Shown in pieces: positions 15,273 through 25,579 of a stretch of DNA of 64,000 nucleotides. The notes under the pieces were generated by a model, which saw only the letters and a program-made list of their open reading frames with translations, did not search any database and was not told where the DNA came from. The DNA lies in NCBI RefSeq assembly GCF_030696665.1, contig NZ_JAUYRV010000010.1, positions 56,013 through 120,012 on the forward strand. The letters are read 5' to 3'. Numbering within the stretch: the first letter of the stretch is position 1; each line of letters begins with the position of its first letter. Position numbers and translations under genes: made by a program. This stretch comes from Novosphingobium sp. GTDB taxonomy: Bacteria; Pseudomonadota; Alphaproteobacteria; Sphingomonadales; Sphingomonadaceae.

Positions 15273-18017
15273 TCACGCCGCGACCTTGATCTTGCGATCC
15301 TCTGCTGCTTCGAGAAGCCGCTTCTCGACCGTTTTCATGCGCGCTTCATCCTCGATCTTTTCACCAAGAACGTCTGTCACGTAGAACGTATCGACCGCGC
15401 GTTCACCATAGGTGGCGATGTGCGCCGAGTGGACGACAAGTCGGGCTTCAAACAGCGCACGGGCAAGCCGGTTGAGCAGCGCGGGTCGATCACGTGCGCC
15501 AATCTCGATCACGGTGAAGCGGTTCGAGGCCTTGTTGTCGAATATCACGATCGGACGCACGTCAAATGCATCGGCGCGCGGGCGAGCCAGCGGGCGAGCC
15601 GCCAGTTGCGGCAACAGCTTGACCCGATTGGCCAACGCATCGGCAATGGCATTCTTCAGCCTCGCGATCTGCGTCGCCTCATTGAGCGGACGGCCCAGCG
15701 GGTCTTGAACAAGGAAATTGTCGACCGCAGTGCCGTTGCGCGCGGTGTGGATGCGCGCATCGATGATGTTGCCGCCTGCAAGGTGGATGCCGCCTGCGAT
15801 GCGATAGAACAGGCCGGGGTGATCGGCTGCCAGCACGGTGACCAGCGTGGCCCCGCGCGCCGGATACCAGTGCGTTTCGACCGAGAGTGGCTCTCCCAGC
15901 GCGGTGTCCATCTGCTGGAGATTGAGCGCGATGATGTCTTCCGGCTCAGCGATCCAGTACGCATCGCCAAGCTGTTTGCCCACGGTGCCGATGAGGGCGT
16001 CGCGCTCCTTGAGGATCGCGCCGACGGCCTTCTTCTTGGCGGCAATGCGTTCGGCGCGGCCGTGCTGCTTGTGGCCCAGACGGAGCATTTCCTCAGCCGA
16101 GACGAACAGGTCACCCAGCAACTGGCGCTTCCATGAATTCCACACGCCGGGGCCGACCGCGCGGATATCGACCACGGTAAGGATCAGCAGCAGGCGCAAA
16201 CGTTCCTGACTCTGCACCGTCTGCACGAAATCAGCGATGGTCTTGTAGTCAGCCAGATCGCGTTTGAACGCCGTAGCGCTCATCAGCAGGTGCCAGCGCA
16301 CCAGCCAGGCGACGAGTTCGGTCTCCGCCGCCGAAAGGCCAAGGCGCGGGCACAGCTTCATCGCCACTTCGGCGCCAAGCACCGAATGGTCGCCTTGGCG
16401 GCCCTTGGCGATGTCGTGGAGCAACGTGGCAAGATAGAGCACCCGGCGCGAGGCGACTTTGCTGACCACTTCGCTGGCCAGCGGATGATCCGCTTTGGCC
16501 TCGCCCTTTTCGATCTTGGCGAGAAGGCCGATGGCGCGGATGGTGTGTTCGTCCACCGTGTAGTGGTGGTACATGTCGAACTGCATCTGCGCGATAACGC
16601 GACCGAAATCGGGGATGAAGCGGCCGAATACGCCTGCCTCGTTCATCCAGCGCAGGACCGTTTCGGGATCGTTGCGGCTGGTAAGAACCTCCATGAACAT
16701 GGCGTTGGCGCGCGGATCCTTGCGCAGCGCTGCGTCGATCAGCCCCGCGTCGCGGCGCGCGATGCGCATGGCTTCGGGGTGGATTTCCACCTGCTCTGCC
16801 GCTGCACAGACGAACAGTTCGATCAGCCGCGCGGGATCTTCGCGGAAGGTATCGTCCGAAAGCACCGACAGCTTGCCCGCCTCAATGACGAACGGGCCAA
16901 CCTTCTTGCGCCGCCGTCCGCGCAAAGAGGCAAAGAAACCGCGTTTTTCCTTGGCGAACTGGCCATCAAGCTGGGCAAGGAACACGCCCGTGAGCGAGCC
17001 GACCTGCTTTGCCTGCAGGAAGAAGTACTGCATGAACCGTTCGACCGCACTTTTGCCGGGGCGGTCGGCAAAGTTCATGCGCATGGCAACTTCGCGCTGC
17101 ATATCGAAGGTCAGCCGGTCTTCGGCGCGGTTGGTGAGGGTGTGGAGGTGGCAGCGCACTGCCCAGAAAAAGTTCTCGGCGCGGCGGAAGGCCCGGTATT
17201 CCTCAGCAGTCAGCAGGCCGACATCGACCAGTTCCGAGGCATCGCGGACTTTGTGGATGTACTTGCCGATCCAGTAGAGCGTGTGCAGATCGCGTAAGCC
17301 ACCCTTGCCCTCTTTCACATTGGGTTCAACGACATAGCGGCTATCACCCAGACGTTTGTGACGCTGGTTGCGCTCCTCCAGCTTTTCGGTGACGAACTGC
17401 TTTTCCGACCCGTTGACCACTTCGGCCCAGAACCGCGCCGAGGCTGAATCGTAAAGTTCGCGGTCGCCCCAGACATAGCGGCCTTCGAGCATCGCCGTGC
17501 GGATGGTCAGGTCGCTCTTGGCCATGCGCACCACTTCATCAAGCGAGCGGCTGGACTGCCCGACCTTGAGGCCAAGATCCCAGAGGAAATAGAGCATCGC
17601 CTCGATCACCTGCTCGCACCACGAGGTGGGCTTGATCGGGGTGATGAAGGCGATGTCGACGTCTGAATGCGGCGCCATCTCGCCGCGCCCATAGCCGCCG
17701 ACTGCGACGACGGCGATGCGTTCACCCATAGAGCGGTTGCTGGCGCGATAGACGCGGGCGACAACGTGATCGTAGATGATCCGCACCAGCTGATCGACAA
17801 GGAACGCCTGCGCCTGCGCGCATTCGGTGCCGGCCGAGGGCTTCGCCTCAAGCCGTCGCGCAATCTCGGCACGCCCGGATTCCAGCGCATTGCGCAGCAG
17901 TTCGACGACGGCCGGCCGTGCCTTTTCGCCCTGTTCGGCAAAGGCATCGGCGACCGCGTCGGCAAGCGCGCGACGATCAATGATAGCGCGCTGATTGGCG
18001 ATCCGGGGAAGCATCAT
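15273..18017 (-). CDS. glnD: [protein-PII] uridylyltransferase / uridylyl-removing enzyme
   Basis: A 914-residue bifunctional nitrogen sensor. The nucleotidyltransferase motif GGYGRGEMAPHSDVD is near residues 107-121. A GlnD PII-UTase domain follows, then an HD domain (LLHDIAKGRQGDHS) for deuridylylation. Two ACT domains at the C terminus sense glutamine. It modifies GlnK (2189-2527) at Tyr51, so enzyme and target are both in this window. ATG 18017 or 18014 (tandem ATGATG) may start; AGGGGAGG precedes them. Confidence 0.95.
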   Translation of the reverse strand: MMLPRIANQRAIIDRRALADAVADAFAEQGEKARPAVVELLRNALESGRAEIARRLEAKPSAGTECAQAQAFLVDQLVRIIYDHVVARVYRASNRSMGERIAVVAVGGYGRGEMAPHSDVDIAFITPIKPTSWCEQVIEAMLYFLWDLGLKVGQSSRSLDEVVRMAKSDLTIRTAMLEGRYVWGDRELYDSASARFWAEVVNGSEKQFVTEKLEERNQRHKRLGDSRYVVEPNVKEGKGGLRDLHTLYWIGKYIHKVRDASELVDVGLLTAEEYRAFRRAENFFWAVRCHLHTLTNRAEDRLTFDMQREVAMRMNFADRPGKSAVERFMQYFFLQAKQVGSLTGVFLAQLDGQFAKEKRGFFASLRGRRRKKVGPFVIEAGKLSVLSDDTFREDPARLIELFVCAAAEQVEIHPEAMRIARRDAGLIDAALRKDPRANAMFMEVLTSRNDPETVLRWMNEAGVFGRFIPDFGRVIAQMQFDMYHHYTVDEHTIRAIGLLAKIEKGEAKADHPLASEVVSKVASRRVLYLATLLHDIAKGRQGDHSVLGAEVAMKLCPRLGLSAAETELVAWLVRWHLLMSATAFKRDLADYKTIADFVQTVQSQERLRLLLILTVVDIRAVGPGVWNSWKRQLLGDLFVSAEEMLRLGHKQHGRAERIAAKKKAVGAILKERDALIGTVGKQLGDAYWIAEPEDIIALNLQQMDTALGEPLSVETHWYPARGATLVTVLAADHPGLFYRIAGGIHLAGGNIIDARIHTARNGTAVDNFLVQDPLGRPLNEATQIARLKNAIADALANRVKLLPQLAARPLARPRADAFDVRPIVIFDNKASNRFTVIEIGARDRPALLNRLARALFEARLVVHSAHIATYGERAVDTFYVTDVLGEKIEDEARMKTVEKRLLEAAEDRKIKVAA

Positions 18018-18076
18018 GCCTCCCCTTTATCGCTTGAGGCGTTACCGTCCAATAACAATGGCTATGGGGCAGTAAA

Positions 18077-19780
18077 CTAGGGTGCGAGCCATTCCTTGGT
18101 ATAGCTTTCGCGCAAGGACCGTTTGTCCACCTTTTCGGTGCCGAGCCGGGGGAGCGCCTCGTGAACTTCCCAGAAACGCACCGGAATCTTGAACGGGGCG
18201 ATATGCGCCTTCAGAAATTCGCGCAGTTCCTCGTCGGTGGCCGAACAATCCTCTTTGGCGAGGTAGACGGCGGCGGGAACCTCACCCAGCTTCTCGTCCG
18301 GCAGGCCAAAGACGCTCGCCTCTGCGATGCAGGGATGAGCATAGATCGCGCTCTCCACCTCGATGCAACTGATATTCTCGCCGCCACGAATGATGATGTC
18401 CTTCTTGCGGTCGACGATGAACAGGTAACCCTCAGGGTCGAGGTAGCCAAGATCACCAGTGCGGAAGTAACCGTCAGATGTGATCGCCTCGCGCGTGGCC
18501 TTCTCGTTGTTCCAGTAGCCAAGGAAGTTGGCGATGGAACGGATCGAGACTTCACCCACTTCGCCCTGTGACAGTGCATTCCCGGCATCATCGAGGATCG
18601 CAAGATCCACCAGCGGGCGCGAGGCGGTGCCGGTGCTGCCGGGCTTGGCAAGGTAATTCTCGTTGAGATTGCCGCAGCCCACCCCGTTGGTTTCCGTCAG
18701 GCCATATCCCAGCAGCGGGAAAGCATGGGGCAGTGCCTTGCGGATGCGGTCAACATGCTCAACCGGACGCGGCGCGCCGCCTGCGGCAAAGGAAACGCAA
18801 GTGGACAGGTCATACTTGTCGCGATCAGGGTGCGTGGCGATTTCGAAGCTCATCAACGGCACGCCGACGAAATAGGACACCTTTTCGCGTTCGATCAGAC
18901 GCATGGCTTCGACCGCGTCCCATTTGGGCATAAGCACCAGCTTGCGCCCTATGGCGAAAGACTGAAGGAACACCGGCACTTCGCCCGTCACATGGAACAG
19001 CGGCACGTTGACCAGCGTGGTCGGTTGGGAATCGGGTGCGGGCGCTTCGCCCCGGGCAGTCAGGATTGCAAGCATCGCGGCGGTCTGCGCGACGTAGTTC
19101 ATCGTGCCCTGCACTACCCCGCGATGATCGGAATAGGCCCCCTTGGCCACGCCGGTAGAGCCAGAGGTGAACAGTACGGTGGCCAGATCATCACCGGTCA
19201 ACGTCGGCAGCGTTGTTTCCATGCCGCCGCCATTGGCCAGCAGCGCAGACAGCCCTTGGGTGTAATGACAATCGTGCGCCATCGGCAGCACGGTTGCGCC
19301 GTGTGGATGGCCTGCAAGGCGCGCCGCGCGTGAAGCATCGGCGATCAGGAAGCGGCAATCGACAAGGTCGATGCCCTGCGCCAACTCCTCACCCTGCCAC
19401 CACCCATTGAGCAAGGTGGCGCAGCCGCCAGCCATCAGCACCGCCATATAGGCGATCACCCAGTTCGCGGAATTGCGCGCGGCAACCCCGACCCGCTCCC
19501 CCTTCTGCAGGCCCAAGCCTTCGACCAGACCGCCAGCAACATGGCGCGCCGCCTTGTAGACGTCGGCGAAGCTCAGCCGGACATCGCCATCGACGATGAA
19601 CGTCTTTTCGCCCTGCGTGGCGCAGAAATAGGCGAAGTAGGCAGGCAGGTGCGGCGGTGCGGCAGCAATCATCGGCAAGTCCTGATCGAACCGCCGTATG
19701 GGAACCGTATGGAACATGCCGCCTTCTGCAGTCATCGCGCCAAAAGCGCGGTCCATAGCAAGATCCAGTTCGGTCTTCAT
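18077..19780 (-). CDS. AMP-dependent acyl-CoA synthetase
   Basis: A 567-residue class I adenylate-forming enzyme. Motifs: phosphate loop LFTSGSTGVAKG (203-214), GYGLTETNG, the hinge region TGDLGYLDPEGYLFIVDRKKDIIIRGGENIS, and the C-terminal lysine motif GTEKVDKRSLRE. It should activate a carboxylic acid to its CoA thioester through an acyl-AMP. The chain length or aromatic nature of the acid cannot be judged from sequence. It stands alone, divergent from lgt. Confidence 0.88.
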   Translation of the reverse strand: MKTELDLAMDRAFGAMTAEGGMFHTVPIRRFDQDLPMIAAAPPHLPAYFAYFCATQGEKTFIVDGDVRLSFADVYKAARHVAGGLVEGLGLQKGERVGVAARNSANWVIAYMAVLMAGGCATLLNGWWQGEELAQGIDLVDCRFLIADASRAARLAGHPHGATVLPMAHDCHYTQGLSALLANGGGMETTLPTLTGDDLATVLFTSGSTGVAKGAYSDHRGVVQGTMNYVAQTAAMLAILTARGEAPAPDSQPTTLVNVPLFHVTGEVPVFLQSFAIGRKLVLMPKWDAVEAMRLIEREKVSYFVGVPLMSFEIATHPDRDKYDLSTCVSFAAGGAPRPVEHVDRIRKALPHAFPLLGYGLTETNGVGCGNLNENYLAKPGSTGTASRPLVDLAILDDAGNALSQGEVGEVSIRSIANFLGYWNNEKATREAITSDGYFRTGDLGYLDPEGYLFIVDRKKDIIIRGGENISCIEVESAIYAHPCIAEASVFGLPDEKLGEVPAAVYLAKEDCSATDEELREFLKAHIAPFKIPVRFWEVHEALPRLGTEKVDKRSLRESYTKEWLAP

Positions 19781-19936
19781 GATACCCTTTCATTGCTCCT
19801 CACCCGCAGGCCCATCTTGATGGGGGCCTTTTCGGGTTTGCGTGCGGCCTTTCCCCTGTGCCAATACGCTAGCCCAAAGGGCGCATCCGGCAGCATGGAA
19901 ACGGGTCCGATCCAAAGTTTGTAGGGAGTTCACAGC

Positions 19937-20836
19937 TTGCTGTCACTAGTGTCAACGGTAACCGCGCTTGCCGTAACGTCCGCCGCCTCGGCAGGCGTTT
20001 CTGCACCGATTCGCTGGGAGGATCTGGGCGTCTCGCCGATTGCGCTCGACCTCGGCTTCTTCGCGCTCAAGTGGTATTCGCTGGCGTATCTCGGCGGGAT
20101 CGTGCTGGGCTACTGGCTGCTGTCAAAGATGATCCGCCAGCCCGGATCGCCGATGGCGCAGCGCCACGCCGATGACCTGTTTTTCTATGCCACGCTTGGC
20201 ATCATCCTTGGCGGACGGCTGGGCTATGCGATTTTCTATGCGCCCGAATTGCTGAGCGCGCCGCAGAACCTGATCAAGCTGTGGGAAGGCGGGATGAGCT
20301 TCCACGGCGGGTTGATCGGCGTGGTGATTGCGATTGCGTGGGTTTCTTGGCGCGCCGGTCTGAACTTCGTGCGGGTGTGTGATTATATCTCCGTCTGCGT
20401 GCCGTTCGGCCTGCTGTTTGGCCGCCTTGCCAACTTCATGAATGGCGAGCTTTGGGGCCGCGAAGCAGGCCCGAACGTGCCCTGGGCCATGATCTTTCCC
20501 GGCGGCGGACCGATCGCGCGCCATCCCAGCCAGCTTTACGAAGCGGCGCTCGAAGGGCTGGTGCTGGCAATTCTGCTGCTCTTCCTGTTCTGGAAGACCA
20601 AGGCGCGGTGGCGCACCGGGCTGCTCGTCGGGCTGTTCACGTTCGGCTATGCCCTTGCCCGCTTCACTGTCGAATTCTATCGTGAGCCTGATGCCCAGTT
20701 GATGGACTTTGCGATGCGCACCGGGTTTTCGATGGGCCAATGGCTGACAATCCCGATGATGGCGGTGGGCCTGTTCTTCTTCTTGCGCGCGCTGATCCGC
20801 AAGCCGCTGGAAGTGGGCGGAGCCGCCCCGGCGTGA
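19937..20836 (+). CDS. lgt: prolipoprotein diacylglyceryl transferase
   Basis: A 299-residue inner-membrane enzyme that transfers diacylglycerol to the lipobox cysteine of prolipoproteins. Hallmarks are MSFHGGLIG with the essential His, FGRLANFMNGELWGR and RHPSQLYEA, spread over about seven membrane helices. The start TTG 19937 is preceded by AGGGAG at suitable spacing. The stop overlaps the GTG of the next gene (GTGA). Confidence 0.95.
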   Translation: MLSLVSTVTALAVTSAASAGVSAPIRWEDLGVSPIALDLGFFALKWYSLAYLGGIVLGYWLLSKMIRQPGSPMAQRHADDLFFYATLGIILGGRLGYAIFYAPELLSAPQNLIKLWEGGMSFHGGLIGVVIAIAWVSWRAGLNFVRVCDYISVCVPFGLLFGRLANFMNGELWGREAGPNVPWAMIFPGGGPIARHPSQLYEAALEGLVLAILLLFLFWKTKARWRTGLLVGLFTFGYALARFTVEFYREPDAQLMDFAMRTGFSMGQWLTIPMMAVGLFFFLRALIRKPLEVGGAAPA

Positions 20837-21888
20837 AAGCACCGCTGCTGGAAACCTTCACGCGTTTGATCACCAACACCGGCCCGATCAGCGTTTCGCA
20901 CTACATGGCCGAATCCAACGCGCACTATTACGGTGGGCGCGATCCATTCGGCGCGGCCGGTGATTTCATCACCGCGCCGGAAATCAGCCAGATGTTTGGC
21001 GAATTGATAGGCCTGTGGCTGGCCGACATCTGGATTCGCGCCGGACGGACCGAGCCGGTGCACTATGTGGAACTCGGCCCCGGCCGCGGGACATTGGCGC
21101 GTGACGCGCTGGGCGCGGCCCGGCGTTACGGCCTTGATCCGCGCGTACACTTTGTGGAGACCAGCACGTCGCTGAAAGCGCTGCAGCTGGAAATGCACCC
21201 GCAGGCGTTCTGGCACGCCGATCTTTCAACGCTGCCAAGCGACGGCCCGCTCCTGATCGTCGCCAACGAATTTCTCGATGCACTGCCGGTGCGCCAACTG
21301 GTGCGCACTGCGGCCGGATGGCGCGAACGCATGGTCGGGCTGGACGAAGGGCGGCTTGTGCCTGTGGCCGGAACGGCGCCGATGGAGGTAGCGGTCCCCA
21401 CAAGTCGTCGCGATGCGCCCGAAGGCACGATTCTCGAAATATCGCCTGCATCGGCGGCGGTTGTCTATGAAGTTGCCGGAAGGCTCGCCACGCAGGGCGG
21501 GGCCGCCCTGTTCATCGACTATGGCCATGCCGAGCCGCGTTTCGGCTCTTCGTTGCAGGCCGTTCGGGCGCATCGCAAGGTCGACGTGTTCTCCGCGCCC
21601 GGCGAGGCTGATCTTACAGCCCATGTCGATTTTTCAGCGCTTGCTCCCATTGCGCTGTCGCGCGGTGTGCGCTGGCTGGGGACCGAGGAGCAGGGCCACT
21701 GGCTGCGCTCGCTCGGCATTGATGCCCGCGCAGATGCCTTGGCTGCCGCAGCGCCTCTGCATGCGGAAGCGGTGCGCACAGCACGAGACCGCCTGACCGG
21801 CGAGGGCCAGATGGGCGCACTGTTCAAGGTTATGGGAATCACCGCGCCCGATTGGCCGGACGGCGCGGGGTTCGAACGCACGGACTGA
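20833..21888 (+). CDS. class I SAM-dependent methyltransferase, MidA/NDUFAF7 family
   Basis: A 351-residue protein of the MidA family. GTG 20833 overlaps the lgt stop. Visible motifs are VKAPLLETF at the start, SHYMAESNAHYYG, the SAM site VELGPGRGTLARD and VANEFLDALPVRQL. The mitochondrial homologue NDUFAF7 dimethylates an arginine of complex I. A similar role is possible here but unproven. Coupled to lgt, an arrangement common in alphaproteobacteria. Confidence 0.88.
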   Translation: MKAPLLETFTRLITNTGPISVSHYMAESNAHYYGGRDPFGAAGDFITAPEISQMFGELIGLWLADIWIRAGRTEPVHYVELGPGRGTLARDALGAARRYGLDPRVHFVETSTSLKALQLEMHPQAFWHADLSTLPSDGPLLIVANEFLDALPVRQLVRTAAGWRERMVGLDEGRLVPVAGTAPMEVAVPTSRRDAPEGTILEISPASAAVVYEVAGRLATQGGAALFIDYGHAEPRFGSSLQAVRAHRKVDVFSAPGEADLTAHVDFSALAPIALSRGVRWLGTEEQGHWLRSLGIDARADALAAAAPLHAEAVRTARDRLTGEGQMGALFKVMGITAPDWPDGAGFERTD

Positions 21889-22141
21889 GCGCGCAATGGC
21901 GGTTTGCCGTTGCGAAATCCGCCGGAAACAAGGGTGATTCCCCATACCAAAATGCCTGTTGGCAAAGGCGTGGCTTTGCGTCTATCAGGCCCGCCAAGTG
22001 GGGGCTGGTATGGCGTTTTTGCGCGTGTCCGGCTCCCGTGCGGTTAAGGATGCACCGGTGCGGTCGTCCCGAACCGTTCCGTAAGGGCAAGTTGGACCGT
22101 GTGCGATTCGCGCGCACGGCGGCAGCAGGCAGGGAAATTCA

Positions 22142-22705
22142 ATGGCTGAACAGGCGAGCATCGACACTTCGGCAGAAGCCGGAGAAGGCGTGCGCCGGCG
22201 CGATTTCATCAATATCGCGGCGGTGAGTTTTGCGGGGGTGGGCGGCGCAGCCGTGCTGTTCCCGCTGGTGAGTCAGATGGCACCATCGGCAGACGTGCTG
22301 GCGCAAAGCTCGACCGAGATCGACATTTCGGCGATCACGCCGGGACAAGCGATCAAGGCGATCTTCCGCAAGCAGCCGGTCTTCATCCGCAATCTGACCC
22401 CGGCAGAGATCGCCTCGGCCGACAAGGTTGACGCCTCCTCGCTGCGCGATCCGCAGACGCTGGAAGAGCGGACCAAGGAAGGCAAGACCAACTGGCTCAT
22501 CACGATGGGCGTCTGCACCCACCTCGGCTGCGTGCCGCTGGGCGCGGGCGAAGGCGAAGTGAAGGGTGAATTTGGCGGCTATTTCTGCCCGTGCCACGGT
22601 TCGCACTATGATACCGCAGCGCGCATCCGCAAGGGTCCGGCACCCAAGAATCTTGAGGTGCCCGAGTATTCATTCATCTCCGACGCTGTCGTGAAGATCG
22701 GTTGA
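22142..22705 (+). CDS. petA: ubiquinol-cytochrome c reductase Rieske iron-sulfur subunit
   Basis: A 187-residue Rieske protein of the bc1 complex. A Tat-like anchor [18 protein letters not shown] (from about residue 20) is followed by the cluster motifs CTHLGC and CPCHGSHYD. It passes electrons from ubiquinol to cytochrome c1. First gene of petABC, with GCAGGGA before the ATG. Confidence 0.97.
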   Translation: MAEQASIDTSAEAGEGVRRRDFINIAAVSFAGVGGAAVLFPLVSQMAPSADVLAQSSTEIDISAITPGQAIKAIFRKQPVFIRNLTPAEIASADKVDASSLRDPQTLEERTKEGKTNWLITMGVCTHLGCVPLGAGEGEVKGEFGGYFCPCHGSHYDTAARIRKGPAPKNLEVPEYSFISDAVVKIG

Positions 22706-22716
22706 GGACAGGAAAC

Positions 22717-24009
22717 ATGAGCTTTCCCTGGGCAAAAGAATACAAGCCGGCCATCGGCCTGACACAGTGGCTTGACGAAAAGCTGCCGCTGCCGCGTTTC
22801 GTCTACAACGCCGTCGGTGCCGGTTATCCGGTGCCGCGCAACCTGAACTACATGTGGAACTTCGGCGTGCTTGCCGGTTTCTGCCTGATGCTTCAGATCA
22901 TCACCGGCGTCATCCTGGCCATGCACTATGCGCCAAACGCGCTGGTGGCCTTCGATTCGACCGAGCATATCATGCGCGACGTCAACTGGGGCTGGATGAT
23001 GCGTTATGCGCACGCCAACGGTGCCTCGGCGTTCTTCGTCGTCGTTTATCTGCACATCTTCCGTGGCTTCTTCTACTCATCGTACAAGGCCCCGCGCGAG
23101 ATGATCTGGCTGCTCGGCGTGGTCATCTTCCTGCTGATGATGGCAACGGCGTTCATGGGCTACGTGCTACCTTGGGGCCAGATGTCGTTCTGGGGTGCCA
23201 AGGTCATCACCGGCCTGTTTGGCGCGATCCCGGTCGTCGGCGAACCGCTTCAGATCTGGCTGCTGGGTGGCTTTGCGCCTGATAACGCCGCGCTGAACCG
23301 CTTCTTCTCGCTCCACTTCCTGCTGCCGTTCGTGATTGCAGGTGTCATCATCCTGCACATCTGGGCGCTGCACATCCCCGGCTCGTCCAACCCGACCGGC
23401 GTTGAAGTGAAGGCTGAAAGCGACACCGTTCCGTTCCACCCGTACTACACGGCGAAGGACGGCTTCGGACTGGGCGTGTTCCTGCTGATCTACTGCGCGA
23501 TCCTGTTCTTTGCACCGAACGCGCTGGGCCACCCGGACAACTACATCCCGGCAAACCCGCTTTCGACGCCCGCACACATCGTGCCTGAATGGTACTTCTG
23601 GCCATTCTACGCGATCCTGCGCGCCTTCACGTATGACTTCTTCTTCATCCCGGCCAAGCTGATGGGCGTGCTCGCCATGTTCGGCTCGATCCTGGTGTGG
23701 TTCTTCCTGCCCTGGCTGGATACCTCGCCAGTGCGCTCGGGCCACTACCGTCCGCTGTTCCGCAAGTTCTTCTGGTTCGGTCTCATCCCGACCATGGCGA
23801 TCCTGTTCTACTGCGGCGGCGCTCCGGCTGAAGAACCCTTCGTGATGCTCAGCCAGCTGGCATCGCTTTACTACTTCGCGCACTTCCTCATCATTCTCCC
23901 ACTCGTCTCCTCGATCGAAAAGCCGGAACCGCTTCCGTTCTCGATCACCGAAGCCGTGCTGGGCAAGGATGAGAGCGCTGTGCTCAACGCCAACCCTACC
24001 GCTGCCTGA
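22717..24009 (+). CDS. petB: cytochrome b of the bc1 complex
   Basis: A 430-residue dihaem membrane subunit with the quinol-oxidation PEWY motif ([10 protein letters not shown]) and paired haem histidines in two helices (RYAHANGAS / YLHIFRG; LHFLLPF / LHIWALH). ATG 22717 follows AGGA at good spacing, 11 bases after the petA stop. An upstream TTG at 22702 is unlikely. Confidence 0.97.
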   Translation: MSFPWAKEYKPAIGLTQWLDEKLPLPRFVYNAVGAGYPVPRNLNYMWNFGVLAGFCLMLQIITGVILAMHYAPNALVAFDSTEHIMRDVNWGWMMRYAHANGASAFFVVVYLHIFRGFFYSSYKAPREMIWLLGVVIFLLMMATAFMGYVLPWGQMSFWGAKVITGLFGAIPVVGEPLQIWLLGGFAPDNAALNRFFSLHFLLPFVIAGVIILHIWALHIPGSSNPTGVEVKAESDTVPFHPYYTAKDGFGLGVFLLIYCAILFFAPNALGHPDNYIPANPLSTPAHIVPEWYFWPFYAILRAFTYDFFFIPAKLMGVLAMFGSILVWFFLPWLDTSPVRSGHYRPLFRKFFWFGLIPTMAILFYCGGAPAEEPFVMLSQLASLYYFAHFLIILPLVSSIEKPEPLPFSITEAVLGKDESAVLNANPTAA

Positions 24010-24040
24010 CAGCCACGAAGCGTAAGAGAAAGAGAACCCC

Positions 24041-24856
24041 ATGGTCCGTCTTTTTGGCCCCCTGGTAGGCCTGTTCTTCGCGGTCGCGCTGCTCTGGTCG
24101 TTCGGTAACGGCGCCTACTCCGCGATCACGGAACCCGCTGCCCCCACGGCAGAGCACGAGTTCCATCTCCACCCCAAGGACGTGAAGTTCGCCAGCGATG
24201 GCGTCTTCGGCAAGTACGACAAGCAGCAGCTGCAGCGCGGCTTCCAGGTCTACAAGGAAGTCTGCGCAACCTGTCACTCGCTCAAGCACGTCGCATTCCG
24301 CGATCTGGCCGATCTCGGCTATTCGGAAGGCGAAGTGAAGGCGATTGCCAAGCAGTGGGGCACCAAGCAGCCGACCTTCGACCCGAAGAGCGGCGAACGT
24401 GCCGAGCGTGACAACATCGCCTCTGACTACATCCCGACCGTCTATTATGCAGGGCAAGGCGTGCCGCCCGATCTCTCGCTGATCGCCAAGGCGCGTCACA
24501 ACGGTGGTGCCTATGTGTATTCGCTGCTGACCGGTTATCAGGAACAGCCCGCTGAACTTCTCAAGAAGTTCCCGGACTCCAAGACCCCGGATGGCCTGTA
24601 CTACAACCCGTACTTCGCCAACCTGAACCTTGCCATGCCGGCCCCGATCGCCAGCGACGATCAGGTCGCCTACTCGGACGGCACCAAGGCAACTGTTGAC
24701 CAGATGTCGCAGGACGTTTCGGCGTTCCTGATGTGGACGGCAGAACCCAAGGCCGACAAGCGCAAGCAGACCGGCTGGGCCGTGCTCGGCTTCCTGCTGG
24801 CCGCAACGGTCCTTGCCTATCTTGCCAAGAAGAACGTCTGGGCTGATAAGCACTGA
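24041..24856 (+). CDS. petC: cytochrome c1
   Basis: A 271-residue subunit with a signal/anchor at the N terminus, the haem motif VCATCHSL, an axial Met in NLAMPAP and a C-terminal membrane helix (AVLGFLLAATVLAYLAKK). It completes the petABC operon and is followed directly by a strong terminator. Confidence 0.97.
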   Translation: MVRLFGPLVGLFFAVALLWSFGNGAYSAITEPAAPTAEHEFHLHPKDVKFASDGVFGKYDKQQLQRGFQVYKEVCATCHSLKHVAFRDLADLGYSEGEVKAIAKQWGTKQPTFDPKSGERAERDNIASDYIPTVYYAGQGVPPDLSLIAKARHNGGAYVYSLLTGYQEQPAELLKKFPDSKTPDGLYYNPYFANLNLAMPAPIASDDQVAYSDGTKATVDQMSQDVSAFLMWTAEPKADKRKQTGWAVLGFLLAATVLAYLAKKNVWADKH

Positions 24857-24881
24857 TCGTTCTGCCACTGGCAACAAGAAC

Positions 24882-24909
24882 AAAGGTCACCGGAAACGGT
24901 GGCCTTTTT
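24882..24909 (+). terminator. petABC terminator
   Basis: Stem AAAGG-CACC with GGTGGCCTTT around GGAAAC, ending in CCTTTTTC on the plus strand, starts 26 bases after the petC stop. Confidence 0.82.
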
Positions 24910-24988
24910 CTTTGCCCGGCATTTCAGTCATACTATCGAAAGATGCAACGCCGAGACACCGGCGTCATACCCCGCTAGAAAGCCTGGA

Positions 24989-25525
24989 ATGACACCCGAC
25001 GAACTCAAGCACCTCGTGCGCACTGTGCCGGATTTTCCTGCCCCGGGCATCCTGTTCCGCGACATCACCACGCTGATTTCACACGGCGCAGGCTTTTCCG
25101 CCTGTATCGATCATCTGGCGCAAATGGCGGAAGCAGCGGGCGCAGAAGCCATCGCAGGCATGGAAGCGCGCGGCTTCATCTTCGGTGCTGCCGTGGCGGC
25201 ACGCATGGGCCTTGGGTTCATCCCCGTGCGCAAGCCGGGCAAGCTGCCCGTGCCCACCATAGGCGTGGACTACGCGCTGGAATACGGGCGCGACCGGCTG
25301 GAGATTGATCCCACCGCCATCGTCGAAGGCCAGCGCGTTGTCATCGTCGACGACCTCATCGCCACCGGCGGCACCGCCCTTGCCGCAGCAGAACTTCTGC
25401 GCTCAGCGGGAGCCGCCGTGACGCACGCCCTCTTCGTGATCGACCTGCCTGACCTTCACGGAGCAGCCCGATTGCGCGATGCAGGGCTAACCGTGGACGC
25501 GCTTATGGACTTTCCGGGGCATTGA
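24989..25525 (+). CDS. apt: adenine phosphoribosyltransferase
   Basis: A 178-residue purine-salvage enzyme making AMP from adenine and PRPP. Key segments are VRTVPDFPAPGILFRDITTL, MEARGFIFG and the PRPP loop VVIVDDLIATGGTA. ATG 24989 gives the family start MTPDELK. An in-frame start at 24899 would lie in the petC terminator. Confidence 0.95.
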   Translation: MTPDELKHLVRTVPDFPAPGILFRDITTLISHGAGFSACIDHLAQMAEAAGAEAIAGMEARGFIFGAAVAARMGLGFIPVRKPGKLPVPTIGVDYALEYGRDRLEIDPTAIVEGQRVVIVDDLIATGGTALAAAELLRSAGAAVTHALFVIDLPDLHGAARLRDAGLTVDALMDFPGH

Positions 25526-25530
25526 AACGC

Positions 25531-25555
25531 AAAAGGGCGGCCCATCGGGCCGCCC
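25531..25555 (-). terminator. terminator between convergent apt and acyl-CoA ligase genes
   Basis: A perfect 9-bp inverted repeat GGGCGGCCC-ATC-GGGCCGCCC followed on the minus strand by TTTT, 25 bases past the minus-strand ligase stop. Confidence 0.75.
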
Positions 25556-25579
25556 TCTCATCTTCAATGGTTGCGAAAT

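Noticed and set aside
18077..19780. Acyl-CoA synthetase with a missing C-terminal lysine motif
   Set aside because: GTEKVDKRSLRE keeps the lysine at the expected place; only the surrounding residues differ.
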